A stretch of 64,000 nt of DNA from an uncultured bacterium (GCA_949284985.1 CASDWY010000010.1:1-64000), one strand, 5' to 3'; counted from the stretch's first letter, positions 43,968 through 53,400 are shown. Translations and numbers: made by a program. The notes: generated from the sequence alone by a model not told the origin.

Positions 43968-44357
43968 CTATTTAACTTTTGCAAGCTTTCTAGTAATTTC
44001 ACTCAAGCCTTTTTTAATTTCTTGTTCACTTAAACCGGATTTTAACAAATTTGCTTTTAATTCTGCTTCAATCATTTTCAAAGTTCTCATTGCGTGTTCT
44101 TTTGCTTCTGCAGACATTTTATTCATCTTAGACATTATGTTTCTTGCTTCAATAATCATCTGTTCACTTAATGTTAATTTCATCATTGACTTTTTTTGGT
44201 ATCCTACAGAATCTTTAACTAAACTTGATGCACGATTAGGGGTAAAAATTTGGCCGTAAGCTTCGTGTTTTCTTTCTGCAATTTTTTTAGCCAAACGAGT
44301 TAAGCCGGTTTGCTTCTCAGGTTTTATCGGTTGCATGCTAATTTTCATAAGGGTCAT
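43968..44357 (-). CDS. Small basic helical protein, unknown
   Basis: 129 residues, start supported by AGGAGG. Lys-rich and predicted almost wholly helical, with a short disordered N-terminus (MKISMQPIKPEKQ). The C-terminal 75 residues (AELKANLLKSGLSEQEI...) can be aligned with those of the next minus-strand gene, suggesting tandem paralogues. No enzyme motif, signal peptide or membrane helix. Not recognised as any named family. Confidence 0.55.
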   Translation of the reverse strand: MTLMKISMQPIKPEKQTGLTRLAKKIAERKHEAYGQIFTPNRASSLVKDSVGYQKKSMMKLTLSEQMIIEARNIMSKMNKMSAEAKEHAMRTLKMIEAELKANLLKSGLSEQEIKKGLSEITRKLAKVK

Positions 44358-44447
44358 TTTTTTTCCTCCTATTTTTTAGTGATAATAAACCTTGTAAATT
44401 TTCTTTATTGTCACTTTATTTTATTTTGTTACAATACTTTACAATAA

Positions 44448-44852
44448 CTAATGACCCAATTTGCTGTACTTTACTGCGATAATATGACCAAGGTTTTTAA
44501 GGCTTGATTGTATTATATCCTTATTAACATTTAACAATTTTAAATTCTCTTTTAGCGCTTTCCCTAATATTTTTAGTTCAGCCAAAATTTTATTTCTTCG
44601 AAGATAATTAAAACGATTACTAAGTTCCATTAACTGCTCAATAATATCTTGATTAATTATCATTGCATTATTAGCATATTTTGTTTGAGCATTCAACTTT
44701 GGGTCTAAAACTCTAATATTTTTTGAAAAATAATCAATATTAAGTCGTCTATAAGCCTCTGTTCTAATAACATCTATAATTTCAGTCAATTTTTTATATT
44801 TGACTCTTTTAGGTTTTGAAATATTCATACTTACATATGGATTAATCTTCAT
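44448..44852 (-). CDS. Small basic helical protein, unknown (paralogue of the neighbour)
   Basis: 134 residues from ATG 44852, with AGGTGC upstream; a start at 44873 would add seven residues. Opening MKINPYVSMNISKPKR has the same style as its neighbour at 43968, and the C-terminal ALKENLKLLNVNKDIIQSSL matches that protein's helix pattern. Basic, soluble, helical; no recognised domain. The gene is separate from its neighbour by 90 bp. A role as a small DNA- or protein-binding factor would be speculation. Confidence 0.5.
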   Translation of the reverse strand: MKINPYVSMNISKPKRVKYKKLTEIIDVIRTEAYRRLNIDYFSKNIRVLDPKLNAQTKYANNAMIINQDIIEQLMELSNRFNYLRRNKILAELKILGKALKENLKLLNVNKDIIQSSLKNLGHIIAVKYSKLGH

Positions 44853-44990
44853 TTTGCACCTATTAATACGCATACATTTAATAAATGTAAAATAAATTAT
44901 TTGCGCATAAAAATCAATTTATTTACAAAACATTACAATTTAAATTCCAATAATAAATCATCAATATGATTACTAGAAAAGAAAATATAG

Positions 44991-44996
44991 TATAAT
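44991..44996 (+). promoter_or_regulatory. -10 element 6 nt from the dGTPase start (leaderless candidate)
   Basis: A perfect TATAAT ends 6 nt before the ATG at 45003 and no Shine-Dalgarno is present, so transcription would begin at or next to the A of the ATG. The -35 match is weak. Confidence 0.4.
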
Positions 44997-45002
44997 GTAA
45001 GT

Positions 45003-46250
45003 ATGACTTTAGAACAAAATCAAAAACTTATAAAATACAGATTTTCACAAGTTGCTACAACACCTAATAATGAAAAATGGAAAAACGCAATATCTCGTGT
45101 TTACCCTATGTACAAGCGACCTGATGATATTAGAACCGACTTTGAACGAGATTATGACCGGATTCTACATTGCAATGCCTATAGACGATTAAAAAGAAAA
45201 ACACAAGTTATTTTTGCTACAAGCAACGATCATATATGTACACGTATTGAACATGTACAACTTGTTGCCTCTATTGGAAGCACAATTGCTAGGTCTTTAG
45301 GACTTAATGAAGATCTAGTTTCAGCTATTGCAATAGGTCATGATATTGGACACTCTCCATTTGGGCATCATGGAGAAACCGTCATAAATGATATTGTTAA
45401 AAGTTATGACATCCACAATAAATTTTGGCACGAAGGCAATAGCTTACGCTTCGCAGATGACATCGAAACCCTTATTGACTATGAAGGATACGAACAAAAC
45501 CTTAATCTTACTTACGCTGTTCGTGACGGAATGATTTGTCACTGCGGAGAAGTTGATGACAACTGGATATATCCCAGAGAACAATTTTTGGATTTAAGAA
45601 CTATAAACAATGCAAGCGAAATTAATCCTTATACTTTTGAAGGTTGTGTAATAAAAATTGCCGACAAAATTTCCTATCTTGGTCGAGATATTGAAGATGC
45701 TCTTATTTTTAATATTTTAGATGAATCACAACAAAAAGAACTCGAAAAAATGATTCAAAGATTATTTAAAGATGCAAAACTCTCAAGATTAAACCACACC
45801 GCACTTGCACACAAATTTACAGTAGATCTTTGTAAACACTCCAGTCCACAAAGAGGGATTGGTTTTTCTCAAGAGTACTTTGAAATAATGAATGAAATAA
45901 AAAGCTTTAACTTCTGGAACATATGTTCTCACAAACGTCTTTACTACTTTAAACGTTACGCTAAACTTGTATTGGAAACTATTTACGAGGTTTTACTCAG
46001 TTATTATGACGGTATGGGGACAATCGACAGACTAATGAAAGATGCTCAACATTACCCTATTTTAACACATAACTACAAAGAATGGCTTGAAAAATATACT
46101 AATATAACACCAAGAAACCCTTACTACAAAAACAAAATCTTATACGATCTAAACTCCATAGACGATTATCGAAATTCTTGTATAGACTTTATTTCAGGGG
46201 CAACTGACAACTTTGCAATAAAACTGTTTACAGAAATAACCAGCTTTTAA
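45003..46250 (+). CDS. dgt: dGTPase-like HD-domain triphosphohydrolase
   Basis: 415 residues. HD motif residues: RIEHVQLVASIG (His about 83), AIGHDIGHSPFGHHGE (HD pair about 117-118) and a later KIADKISYLGRDIEDA (Asp about 220). N-terminal DFERDYDRILHCNAYRRLKRKTQVI is the typical substrate-binding start of this family. It cleaves dGTP or other dNTPs to deoxynucleoside and triphosphate, balancing dNTP pools. Stop codon is 3 bp from the convergent gene. Probable leaderless mRNA. Confidence 0.9.
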   Translation: MTLEQNQKLIKYRFSQVATTPNNEKWKNAISRVYPMYKRPDDIRTDFERDYDRILHCNAYRRLKRKTQVIFATSNDHICTRIEHVQLVASIGSTIARSLGLNEDLVSAIAIGHDIGHSPFGHHGETVINDIVKSYDIHNKFWHEGNSLRFADDIETLIDYEGYEQNLNLTYAVRDGMICHCGEVDDNWIYPREQFLDLRTINNASEINPYTFEGCVIKIADKISYLGRDIEDALIFNILDESQQKELEKMIQRLFKDAKLSRLNHTALAHKFTVDLCKHSSPQRGIGFSQEYFEIMNEIKSFNFWNICSHKRLYYFKRYAKLVLETIYEVLLSYYDGMGTIDRLMKDAQHYPILTHNYKEWLEKYTNITPRNPYYKNKILYDLNSIDDYRNSCIDFISGATDNFAIKLFTEITSF

Positions 46251-46253
46251 TTC

Positions 46254-46856
46254 TTAATTTTCAATATAATCTTCATCATACATTGTTTGAGAAGATTCTG
46301 AAACAGCACGCTGATTAGTCATCCCTTGATAGGCTTCTGCTTTCATTTTTTCAAGATAGACCTGTCCGTTTCGAACAATTTGCTGCAACTGTGTCAAATC
46401 AGTATCAATATTATTCAAAACTTGCTCTGCATAATTTTCTGCACCTTGTCTAATTTTCATAGCTTCATCAGCTGCTTGAACTCTAACATTATCGGCTTCT
46501 TCAAAAGCTTTACGCTTAATATTTTCACAGTCTTGAATAACCTGCTCTCTAATTTTTTGTCCTTCTTGATGAACAGCTCTCATAATTTCATTCTCAGATA
46601 AGATTCTTGCTGCTTCATTTTGCGCATCTGCAATAATTCTATCAGCACGATTTTGCGCCTCAATTATAATTTCATCGCGACGTTTCAAAATCATTTCAGC
46701 CTCTTTAATATCCTCTGGCACTGATGCATTTATTCGATCAAGCAACCCTTCCATAGCAGAACTTTTAATTGTAACAAATCCGGGCATAATATGGAAGCCT
46801 TTGTCAAGAAGTATATTTGCTCTTTCTAACAATTCATTAATACGAAGCTGACTCAT
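46254..46856 (-). CDS. DivIVA-like / coiled-coil protein
   Basis: 200 residues with a long coiled coil (about 50-175) of alternating Ala/Glu/Lys/Arg heptads (AQNRADRIIADAQNEAARIL, EEADNVRVQAADEAMKIRQ), like cyanobacterial DivIVA-type or subunit b/E-like ATPase stalk proteins. The N-terminus RINELLERANILLDKG is not the classic DivIVA membrane-binding loop. Such proteins in this lineage sit next to coaD, as here (17 bp). Probably a structural or cell-division factor on the membrane. Assignment to DivIVA is tentative. Confidence 0.55.
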   Translation of the reverse strand: MSQLRINELLERANILLDKGFHIMPGFVTIKSSAMEGLLDRINASVPEDIKEAEMILKRRDEIIIEAQNRADRIIADAQNEAARILSENEIMRAVHQEGQKIREQVIQDCENIKRKAFEEADNVRVQAADEAMKIRQGAENYAEQVLNNIDTDLTQLQQIVRNGQVYLEKMKAEAYQGMTNQRAVSESSQTMYDEDYIEN

Positions 46857-46873
46857 AAAATTATTCCTACCTT

Positions 46874-47356
46874 TTATTTATTTTCTATATTATCACAAAA
46901 ATATTTTACCACACATTCTGGTACAAATTTCTCAACATTTCCTCCGGCAAATGCAATTTCTTTAACCGTACTAGAAGAAATAAAACTATACTTTGGTCTT
47001 GTAATCAGAAAAACCGTTGTAATTTCTGGTGCAAGTGCATTATTCATCTGTGACATCTGCATCTCATATTCAAAATCCGAAACAGCGCGCAATCCTCTAA
47101 TCAGTATATTTGCGTTTTTTGCTCTTGCATACTCTATTGTTAAACCATCAAAACTGTCGACCTCAACATTTTTTAAATCCTTAGAGGCTTCTTTTATTAA
47201 TGCAACTCTATCTTCAATTGGCAAAAAACCTTTTTTAGCATTATTTTTTAATACAGCAATAATAACTTTTTCAAACATTTCCGACGCTTTTATAAGCACA
47301 TCTAAATGTCCTTTTGTTATTGGGTCAAAACTTCCCGGATAAATTGCAATTTTCAC
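46874..47356 (-). CDS. coaD: Phosphopantetheine adenylyltransferase
   Basis: 160 residues, standard length. Catalyses the fourth step of coenzyme A synthesis, from 4'-phosphopantetheine and ATP to dephospho-CoA. Signature: AIYPGSFDPITKGHLDVL (T/HxGH nucleotidyltransferase motif at the N-terminus), LIRGLRAVSDFEYEMQM near 87 and FISSSTVKEIA near 126 (the ISSSxxR/K ATP-binding loop). Essential housekeeping gene, 17 bp upstream of the coiled-coil gene on the same strand. Confidence 0.96.
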   Translation of the reverse strand: MKIAIYPGSFDPITKGHLDVLIKASEMFEKVIIAVLKNNAKKGFLPIEDRVALIKEASKDLKNVEVDSFDGLTIEYARAKNANILIRGLRAVSDFEYEMQMSQMNNALAPEITTVFLITRPKYSFISSSTVKEIAFAGGNVEKFVPECVVKYFCDNIENK

Positions 47357-47442
47357 AGTATTTAAGCCCTCTAATTAGCGTACAATACAATTGTATTACA
47401 AAATTTTGAACAAAAGTGTATAATTTAAAAAAACTTTACGAT

Positions 47443-49245
47443 TTACACTAAATCTTCTTCTTGCTCAATTACTTTAACAGGAAGCCTAAAGCCAAACGTT
47501 GATCCTTGATTTGGTTTAGAATTAACAAACACTTTACCTTGATGATGTTTTTCTATAGTTATTTTAACCAAATGCAGCCCTAATCCAGTTCCTTTTACTG
47601 TATGAGTATCATTTTCAACTCTATAAAACCGGTCAAAGATTTTATCTAAATGCTCAGGTGGAATACCTATACCGTTGTCTTCTACTGACACCTCAAGATA
47701 ATTACTGTCTGCTGCTAACTCAGCTCTTACTTTGACTCGTGAATTCTCTGGAGAATATTTTATCGCATTAGATATTAAATTATTTAACGCTCTTTGAATA
47801 CCCTCACGATTTACTTTTATAATAGGAAGCTCCGGCTCTTTTATTACAGAAATAACTATGTTTTTCTCATCTGCTAAAATTTTCATTGAAGCAACACTTT
47901 CATCAACAAGATTTCCTATATCACAATCCTCTTTTACAAAATTAGCTTCCGGTGATTCCAGACGTGAAAAATCTAATACATCATTAACCATTTTTTGAAG
48001 TCTTGTAGTTTCGTTATTAATAACCTCTATAAATTCTTTTCTTGTTGCTTCATCAAAATCATTCGGGTGAGAATAAAGGGTATCAACATAAGTCCGCAAT
48101 ATTGTCACCGGAGTCCTAAGCTCATGACTTACATTTGAAATAAATTGACTCTTAAGCTTATCTACCTCAACCTCTCTTGTAACATCAATCAGCACTATAA
48201 TATAACCAACGTAATCTTGATTTTTTGAAAACATCGGAGAAATTACTGACTTTATAATACGCTTCCCTACAGAAATATTAAACTCCAATGGTTTTGTTTC
48301 AATAATATCCAGCGGAGTATCTTTAAACTGCTCTATTTTCTCTCTAAAACAAAGTTCGCCATCCGTATCACAATACATTTGAATTTTTGTATTCAAAATA
48401 TCACTTTCTTCAACATCAAGAATTTTTTTAGCAGAATTATTTATCAATACAACATTATCAAAATTATCGCAAACAACGACCCCATTAATAATAGACATTA
48501 AAACAGTTTCAAATTTATTTCTTTCCAAGGTAAGTTGGTCAATATTTTTTTCCTCATAGGCATGAAGTCTTTTAGACATATCATTAAAAGCGTCTATCAA
48601 CTCTTTAATATCTCCGCTGGCATCTTCATCTTTTAATGTATAACCAAACTGACCTCCGGATATTTTCTTTACTCCATGATGTAAACTGTGCAACTCACGA
48701 GTAATCAACCATGTATTTATCACCGCAACAGCACTTAAGACCAACCAAGCAAGCGCAAAAACAAAAAACATCGAATTTTTGGTAGTTAATATAACAGACT
48801 TAATCATCTTGCCTGAAAAACCTACCGTAACTACACCAATATTCTTAACTCCCAAATCAGTTTTTATACTCATCGGAGCCGAAACACTTGATTTTGTTTC
48901 CTTAGCTCGGTTTTTTTCTACATCTTTACTGGAATAAATTACTTGACCTTTATCATTCTTAAACTCAATGTAAGAAATACTATCATTTGTATTTAGTATC
49001 AAATTTGTGTGATATGCAAGTGTATCATATTTTTTAGTGTCTTCAATATCTTTAATAAGCTCTACGCTCTCAATCGCAACTGTTTTGGTTAAAAGCTGCG
49101 CCAACTCATTATAACTCTGCGATAGTTTCTCTTGTACTTTATTAGTTAAAAATACCGCAATAATAAATATTAGCAACGTACTAAAAACTAACCCTACTAA
49201 TATCATTTTATTTTGAGTATTTAAATTAATTTTAAAATTCTTCAT
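47443..49245 (-). CDS. Sensor histidine kinase (PhoR/WalK-like)
   Basis: 600 residues from ATG 49245; the in-frame TTG at 49281 overlaps the CDF gene and is less likely. Order: membrane helix 1 (about 12-32), extracytoplasmic sensor (about 33-155), helix 2 (about 160-182), HAMP (about 183-235), PAS (about 245-355), HisKA with the phosphorylated His in FISNVSHELRTPVTIL (about 372), and HATPase_c with N, G1 (VEDNGIGIPPEHL) and G2 (GTGLGLHLVK) boxes. Autophosphorylates and passes phosphate to a response regulator that is not adjacent, so it is an orphan here. Signal unknown. It follows the CDF exporter gene by 28 bp. Confidence 0.9.
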   Translation of the reverse strand: MKNFKINLNTQNKMILVGLVFSTLLIFIIAVFLTNKVQEKLSQSYNELAQLLTKTVAIESVELIKDIEDTKKYDTLAYHTNLILNTNDSISYIEFKNDKGQVIYSSKDVEKNRAKETKSSVSAPMSIKTDLGVKNIGVVTVGFSGKMIKSVILTTKNSMFFVFALAWLVLSAVAVINTWLITRELHSLHHGVKKISGGQFGYTLKDEDASGDIKELIDAFNDMSKRLHAYEEKNIDQLTLERNKFETVLMSIINGVVVCDNFDNVVLINNSAKKILDVEESDILNTKIQMYCDTDGELCFREKIEQFKDTPLDIIETKPLEFNISVGKRIIKSVISPMFSKNQDYVGYIIVLIDVTREVEVDKLKSQFISNVSHELRTPVTILRTYVDTLYSHPNDFDEATRKEFIEVINNETTRLQKMVNDVLDFSRLESPEANFVKEDCDIGNLVDESVASMKILADEKNIVISVIKEPELPIIKVNREGIQRALNNLISNAIKYSPENSRVKVRAELAADSNYLEVSVEDNGIGIPPEHLDKIFDRFYRVENDTHTVKGTGLGLHLVKITIEKHHQGKVFVNSKPNQGSTFGFRLPVKVIEQEEDLV

Positions 49246-49273
49246 TCCCAAATGATACAACAATTCATGCTTT

Positions 49274-50167
49274 TTATGCAAGCTTATTACTTACATCAGA
49301 ATTTTCCGGTTCCAAATGTATAACAACATCAACATTAGAAAAAACTGCTTTTATTTCATTTTCAATTTTATCACAAATCTTATGTCCCTCTTTTATAGTA
49401 ATACTTTCATTAACAGAGAGCTTTAAGTTTATAGTACGCAAAGGTCCTGATTTTCTTGTTTGCAAAGAAATACAACGCACAATATCATTACCAGAATGCA
49501 AACTTAACACCTTATTTATTAATTCTAAATCTTCTTTAGGCAAAGAACCATCAAGCAAATTATTTAATGATTTTTTACAAACAACCATACCGGCATGGGC
49601 AATAATTACAGCAACTATAAAAGCCATAACTGAATCAATAAAATTTAATGAAGTAATCTTTATCGCAATTAATCCGCCCAATACCGCCAAAGATGACCAA
49701 ACATCAGTTTTTATATGCTCTGCATCAGCATATAAAGCCATTGAATCCGTTTTTTGAGCTACCTTTGATAAATAAAAGCTTAAAAAGCTATTACATATAA
49801 CAGCCACAAACATAACCGTAATACCAATAGCTGTATCAATCGGTTTTACTGAATTATAATGCATCAACTTTTCAACAGCTTCTCCAATTATATAAACAGC
49901 TGCAAATATAATCAAACCACCCTCTATCAAACCGGAAAAATCTTCATATTTTCCATGCCCGAATGGATGCTCACTATCTGCCGGCTGTGAAGATCTGCTA
50001 ACAGAAAAAAGCGCTAAAAAAGACGCAAGCAAATCACTTGCCGAATGAATCGCCTCTGAAATAATACTTATTGATCCTGAAACAGTACCTGCAAATAATT
50101 TCAATACTACTAATAACGTATTTGAAATAACAGAAAGGGATGCCGCTTTTTTTGTTAACCTGCTCAT
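49274..50167 (-). CDS. Cation diffusion facilitator metal exporter
   Basis: 297 residues: six membrane helices in the first 200, then a cytoplasmic metal-binding domain. Metal-site residues: SEAIHSASDLLAS (helix 2, about 38) and DAEHIKTDVWSS (helix 5, HxxxD, about 148), with HPFGHGKYEDF in the loop between helices 2 and 3. The C-terminal VHLEPE His/Glu is present. It would export Zn2+, Fe2+, Mn2+ or similar divalent metal in exchange for protons. First position after fliT in the leftward gene run. Confidence 0.9.
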   Translation of the reverse strand: MSRLTKKAASLSVISNTLLVVLKLFAGTVSGSISIISEAIHSASDLLASFLALFSVSRSSQPADSEHPFGHGKYEDFSGLIEGGLIIFAAVYIIGEAVEKLMHYNSVKPIDTAIGITVMFVAVICNSFLSFYLSKVAQKTDSMALYADAEHIKTDVWSSLAVLGGLIAIKITSLNFIDSVMAFIVAVIIAHAGMVVCKKSLNNLLDGSLPKEDLELINKVLSLHSGNDIVRCISLQTRKSGPLRTINLKLSVNESITIKEGHKICDKIENEIKAVFSNVDVVIHLEPENSDVSNKLA

Positions 50168-50173
50168 AATGTC

Positions 50174-50530
50174 CTATTCTACTGTATCAACAATAACACC
50201 ACTTTCTATTATAGGTGAATACTTATTTAAAATTTTTGATTTTTTTACCGACTGTATATACTTTTTATAAAAAATATTACGTTTTGCTTTTAATAAGTTT
50301 ATATTTTCCAATTCTTGCTCTTGAATCTTTCTTAACATAACATCAAAAAGAGTCATCTGTGAGTCTTCAAGAAATTTTTTATTTTTTTCCAACAACTTAA
50401 TCTTTTTTGCTTTTCTTGCAACAAGGTCACTAAGTTCAGCTTCATCCTCTGTATTTATCGCATTATTTATTGCAATAGAACAATCATATATTTGATTAAG
50501 CAACAACTCCAACTGCGATTTATGCATCAT
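50174..50530 (-). CDS. FliT-like flagellar chaperone candidate
   Basis: 118 residues, mostly helical and coiled-coil, highly charged. It starts within the end of fliS (11-base overlap) and follows it in the order seen for fliS-fliT pairs. FliT-type proteins bind FliD and other late flagellar substrates. Sequence similarity to characterised FliT is too low to be sure from motif alone; placement is the main evidence. Cytoplasmic. Confidence 0.5.
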   Translation of the reverse strand: MMHKSQLELLLNQIYDCSIAINNAINTEDEAELSDLVARKAKKIKLLEKNKKFLEDSQMTLFDVMLRKIQEQELENINLLKAKRNIFYKKYIQSVKKSKILNKYSPIIESGVIVDTVE

Positions 50531-50930
50531 TAGTCTCCAATTCAGCTTTTTCTTTATTCGATATCTCTATGGCCTGAGACCAAGTTTCACGCAATTTCAC
50601 CAAATGTTCCAAAACTTCATCTAAAATCTCAGGTTTATTTTTTATATTTGATTCGACTAACCTATTATACAAATAATCGTAAAGTGCATATAGGTTTTTT
50701 GCCATTTCACCACCCAAATCCATATCAAGAGTGGTCATAAACTCCAAAATAATTTTTTCTGCAGCTACAATATTATTATGCGCCTCAACTTTATCAGCAG
50801 CTTCATATGCAATTTTAGCCTTTTTTATAAAATTAATTGCTGCATTATAAAGCATAATAAGTATTTTTTCAGGAGGAGCTGTTTCCAACTGGGATTTTTG
50901 GTATTGTTTTAAATATGGATTTTGATTCAA
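50520..50930 (-). CDS. fliS: Flagellar export chaperone FliS
   Basis: 136 residues from TTG 50930, which is preceded by GGAG; this gives the usual LNQNPYLKQYQKSQLETA start, whereas an upstream reading to 50984 adds an unusual hydrophobic leader. PEKILIMLYNAAINFIKKA (about 25-45) is the FliS core that clamps the flagellin C-terminal helix and stops early polymerisation. Implies that the organism makes flagella, although no flagellin or basal-body genes are in the window. Coupled to the next gene by overlap. Confidence 0.88.
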   Translation of the reverse strand: MNQNPYLKQYQKSQLETAPPEKILIMLYNAAINFIKKAKIAYEAADKVEAHNNIVAAEKIILEFMTTLDMDLGGEMAKNLYALYDYLYNRLVESNIKNKPEILDEVLEHLVKLRETWSQAIEISNKEKAELETNDA

Positions 50931-51052
50931 TTTATTACTCCGCTTAGCAAGTAATATTATAATCTTGTTTTTTAAAAATTTCAAACATTTTGTAAAAACT
51001 TGTAGAATATTAAATTATAAGCTAATATAAAAAAAGAAAAAAGGTAAAAATT

Positions 51053-51325
51053 ATGCAAGAAGAAGAAAATAAAGTTGTAAGCCTATCTGGCGCTAAACAC
51101 AAGGACAAAAAACAAAGTGAGCAATCTGCCTCTCAAGGTTTTGAGCCAATATATTGCAGTTTTTGCGGACGGCCAAATACCCAAGTAGTTAAAATGGTTC
51201 AAGGTCCAGGCGTTAATATTTGCTCAGAATGTACTATGATTGCAGTTCAATATCTTATACTCGATGATAGAATGCCATCCGGCGAAGCACAAAAAATTCT
51301 TGATTTATTTTGGAGCAAAATATAA
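51053..51325 (+). CDS. Stand-alone ClpX-type C4 zinc finger protein
   Basis: 90 residues. The C-terminal half has C-x2-C (Cys35, Cys38: YCSFCGRP) and C-x2-C (Cys57, Cys60: ICSECT), matching the zinc-binding dimerisation domain of ClpX, including VKMVQGPGVNICSEC. The AAA+ ATPase part is absent. The N-terminal 30 residues are charged and probably disordered. It may act as an adaptor or competitor for ClpX partners; this is inferred. It precedes the HEAT-like gene by 3 bp and is co-transcribed with it. Confidence 0.8.
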   Translation: MQEEENKVVSLSGAKHKDKKQSEQSASQGFEPIYCSFCGRPNTQVVKMVQGPGVNICSECTMIAVQYLILDDRMPSGEAQKILDLFWSKI

Positions 51326-51328
51326 AAT

Positions 51329-52990
51329 ATGACTAAATCTTTAAACAAGCTTCAAATACGAGCTGAACTTCTTAATGCCGTAAAAATGCTTGAAAGCGGA
51401 CAAAAACATACTCAAACATTTTTAGAAGAAGTTTTATCTCCTCTTTTAGAAATTGAAGATAAAAAAACAATTCTTGATATCCTAATAAAAGAAATAATTT
51501 CTTCTAACAATAATGAGCGATTTTTTATACTATCATTTCTTATCGAAAATATTATTCCAAAAGAACTTTTAGAAAATGAACTATGGAAACTTTTAGAATT
51601 ACCTCATATAAATGATGCGGCAAAAGCAAACATAATAAATATTCTTAAAGATCTTGGCAATCAAATTAATTACGAAAAATATACAGAATACTTTGAAAAC
51701 CCTGACTCAATTATTGATGCAGATACGGAAAAAATGCTCAAAAGTGCAATTTACAATCCCGAAGCACTTATTGATTTTTTGGATTTTATTGAAGCACTTC
51801 CGGAAACAGATAAAAGCATGCTAATAGACTCATTGTGCCAAGATTATAACGGTGATGAACTTGCAAACTTATTTATACCGGTTATTTATGCAAACCCAAA
51901 CTCAAACTTATGTCTATATGCAATTCAAAGATTAGGCGACTCAAAATCAACTCTTGCAATAAGACCTCTAAATTTCATTTTGGAACATTCTCATAATGAT
52001 GAAATTCTCACTGCTGCAAAAAAAAGCCTCTCAGCATTGAAACTTGCAGGAGCTCGGATTGACAACACAGAAGAATTCTACGAAAAAATATATGCAGACT
52101 CAAAAGTTGACGATATTTTAATAAGCATGCCCGATGGACATGGTAATGTCGGTATACTTGTTAGCAGAAAAAGAAATAATAAAGATTCTCTACAAATGTT
52201 TGCAGTTGTTTTCAATGATACCTTCGGTATAATAGACTGCTTTGGGTTTAACGATATAACAACAATTGAGTTCAATCGTATAGTAAACCGATTTTATTCT
52301 AACCAAGAAAAAATTGGTTTGTGCGCATCTGTTGCAAAATTGTTGTTAGACAATGCAGAAAAACTAGCACTGAAAAAAACCGGAAAAGTTTCATATGAAT
52401 ATGTATGCTGGAAAAATATTCTAAACGGTACACCTAAAACTAATCAAAGTATAGAAGAAGTTTTGTCTGCAAAGTTAGAAAAAGTAGAGCTTACTCAAGA
52501 TAACCTAAGAAAATTATACTCAACATCTATTTTTGATAAATGGTTTTTATACAACTCTAATAACCAAGCCTTTGATGAAATGATAACTGAAATGGTTCAA
52601 AACTTTCAACCCACTGACTCATCGCCATCTTTATTATTAATAAATAATCTTATAGAACAAAATTTTAATAAAATTTGGGATGATGAAACAATAAACCATA
52701 TTGAATTTAGACTACTTTTAAGTGCTTATTTGCTAAACCTAAATGGTCTAAAAAGCTACGCCAATATTTTGTTCTCAATAATTTATGATAAACCAATAAA
52801 AAACCTGCTCCTCTTAAATATGCTTAGGCAAAGTATTTATGAGTTTTTGCTTAGAGAAAAATACAAATATCAAAACACAACTATCTCTACAAATATCTTC
52901 TCTAAAAGAAATAAAGCAAACAAAGCACTAATTAGCAAACAAACCCTTGATTTTTTAATAAAAGAACTTGAACAAAATTGGAGTATATAA
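51329..52990 (+). CDS. Large helical HEAT-repeat-like protein
   Basis: 553 residues. The first 250 residues consist of repeated antiparallel helices (LSPLLEIEDKKTILDILIKEI..., LIDFLDFIEALPETDKSMLI...) reminiscent of HEAT/ARM repeats. The remainder is mixed and contains KVDDILISMPDGHGNVGILVSRKR, a likely beta-rich insert. No catalytic motif or signal peptide. Sits between the zinc finger and ruvX genes, overlapping ruvX by one base, so it belongs to a housekeeping operon. Function unknown. Confidence 0.6.
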   Translation: MTKSLNKLQIRAELLNAVKMLESGQKHTQTFLEEVLSPLLEIEDKKTILDILIKEIISSNNNERFFILSFLIENIIPKELLENELWKLLELPHINDAAKANIINILKDLGNQINYEKYTEYFENPDSIIDADTEKMLKSAIYNPEALIDFLDFIEALPETDKSMLIDSLCQDYNGDELANLFIPVIYANPNSNLCLYAIQRLGDSKSTLAIRPLNFILEHSHNDEILTAAKKSLSALKLAGARIDNTEEFYEKIYADSKVDDILISMPDGHGNVGILVSRKRNNKDSLQMFAVVFNDTFGIIDCFGFNDITTIEFNRIVNRFYSNQEKIGLCASVAKLLLDNAEKLALKKTGKVSYEYVCWKNILNGTPKTNQSIEEVLSAKLEKVELTQDNLRKLYSTSIFDKWFLYNSNNQAFDEMITEMVQNFQPTDSSPSLLLINNLIEQNFNKIWDDETINHIEFRLLLSAYLLNLNGLKSYANILFSIIYDKPIKNLLLLNMLRQSIYEFLLREKYKYQNTTISTNIFSKRNKANKALISKQTLDFLIKELEQNWSI

Positions 52991-53394
52991 TGGAAAGACT
53001 TATGGGGCTTGATGTTGGGACAAAACGTATTGGAGTAGCCATAGGCGATGATATGGGTATTGTCATTTCCGGAAAAGAAGCAATTTCAAGAAAACCAGAA
53101 AACTTAGCTGTAGCTAAAATTAAAAACATATGCACTGAATATAATATAAAAAAAATAGTAATAGGGCTTCCCTATCACGCAAACGGCGACTTCGGAGAGC
53201 AAGCAAAAGATTGCCAAAATTTTGCAAAACTCCTTGAGCCGGAATACAAAATTTTTTTTGAAGATGAAAGATATTCAAGCTTTGAAGCAGAAGAACATCT
53301 TAAAGAAAAGGGAGTAAATTTAAGAAAAAATAAAGAATTGATAGATATTGAAAGTGCATGTATAATTTTAAAACAGTTTATAAATAGAAAGTGA
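52990..53394 (+). CDS. ruvX: Putative pre-16S rRNA nuclease / Holliday junction resolvase-like (YqgF)
   Basis: 134 residues from ATG 52990, which overlaps the previous stop (TAATG) and has TTGGAG upstream. RNase H-like fold: MGLDVGTKRIGVAIGD at the N-terminus (first Asp), IVIGLPYHANGDFGEQA (about 55) and DERYSSFEAEE (about 95), plus a terminal Asp. YqgF-family enzymes mature the 5' end of 16S rRNA. Followed by a DUF1292 gene after 6 bp, an arrangement also common in Firmicutes. Confidence 0.92.
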   Translation: MERLMGLDVGTKRIGVAIGDDMGIVISGKEAISRKPENLAVAKIKNICTEYNIKKIVIGLPYHANGDFGEQAKDCQNFAKLLEPEYKIFFEDERYSSFEAEEHLKEKGVNLRKNKELIDIESACIILKQFINRK

Positions 53395-53400
53395 GTTAAA

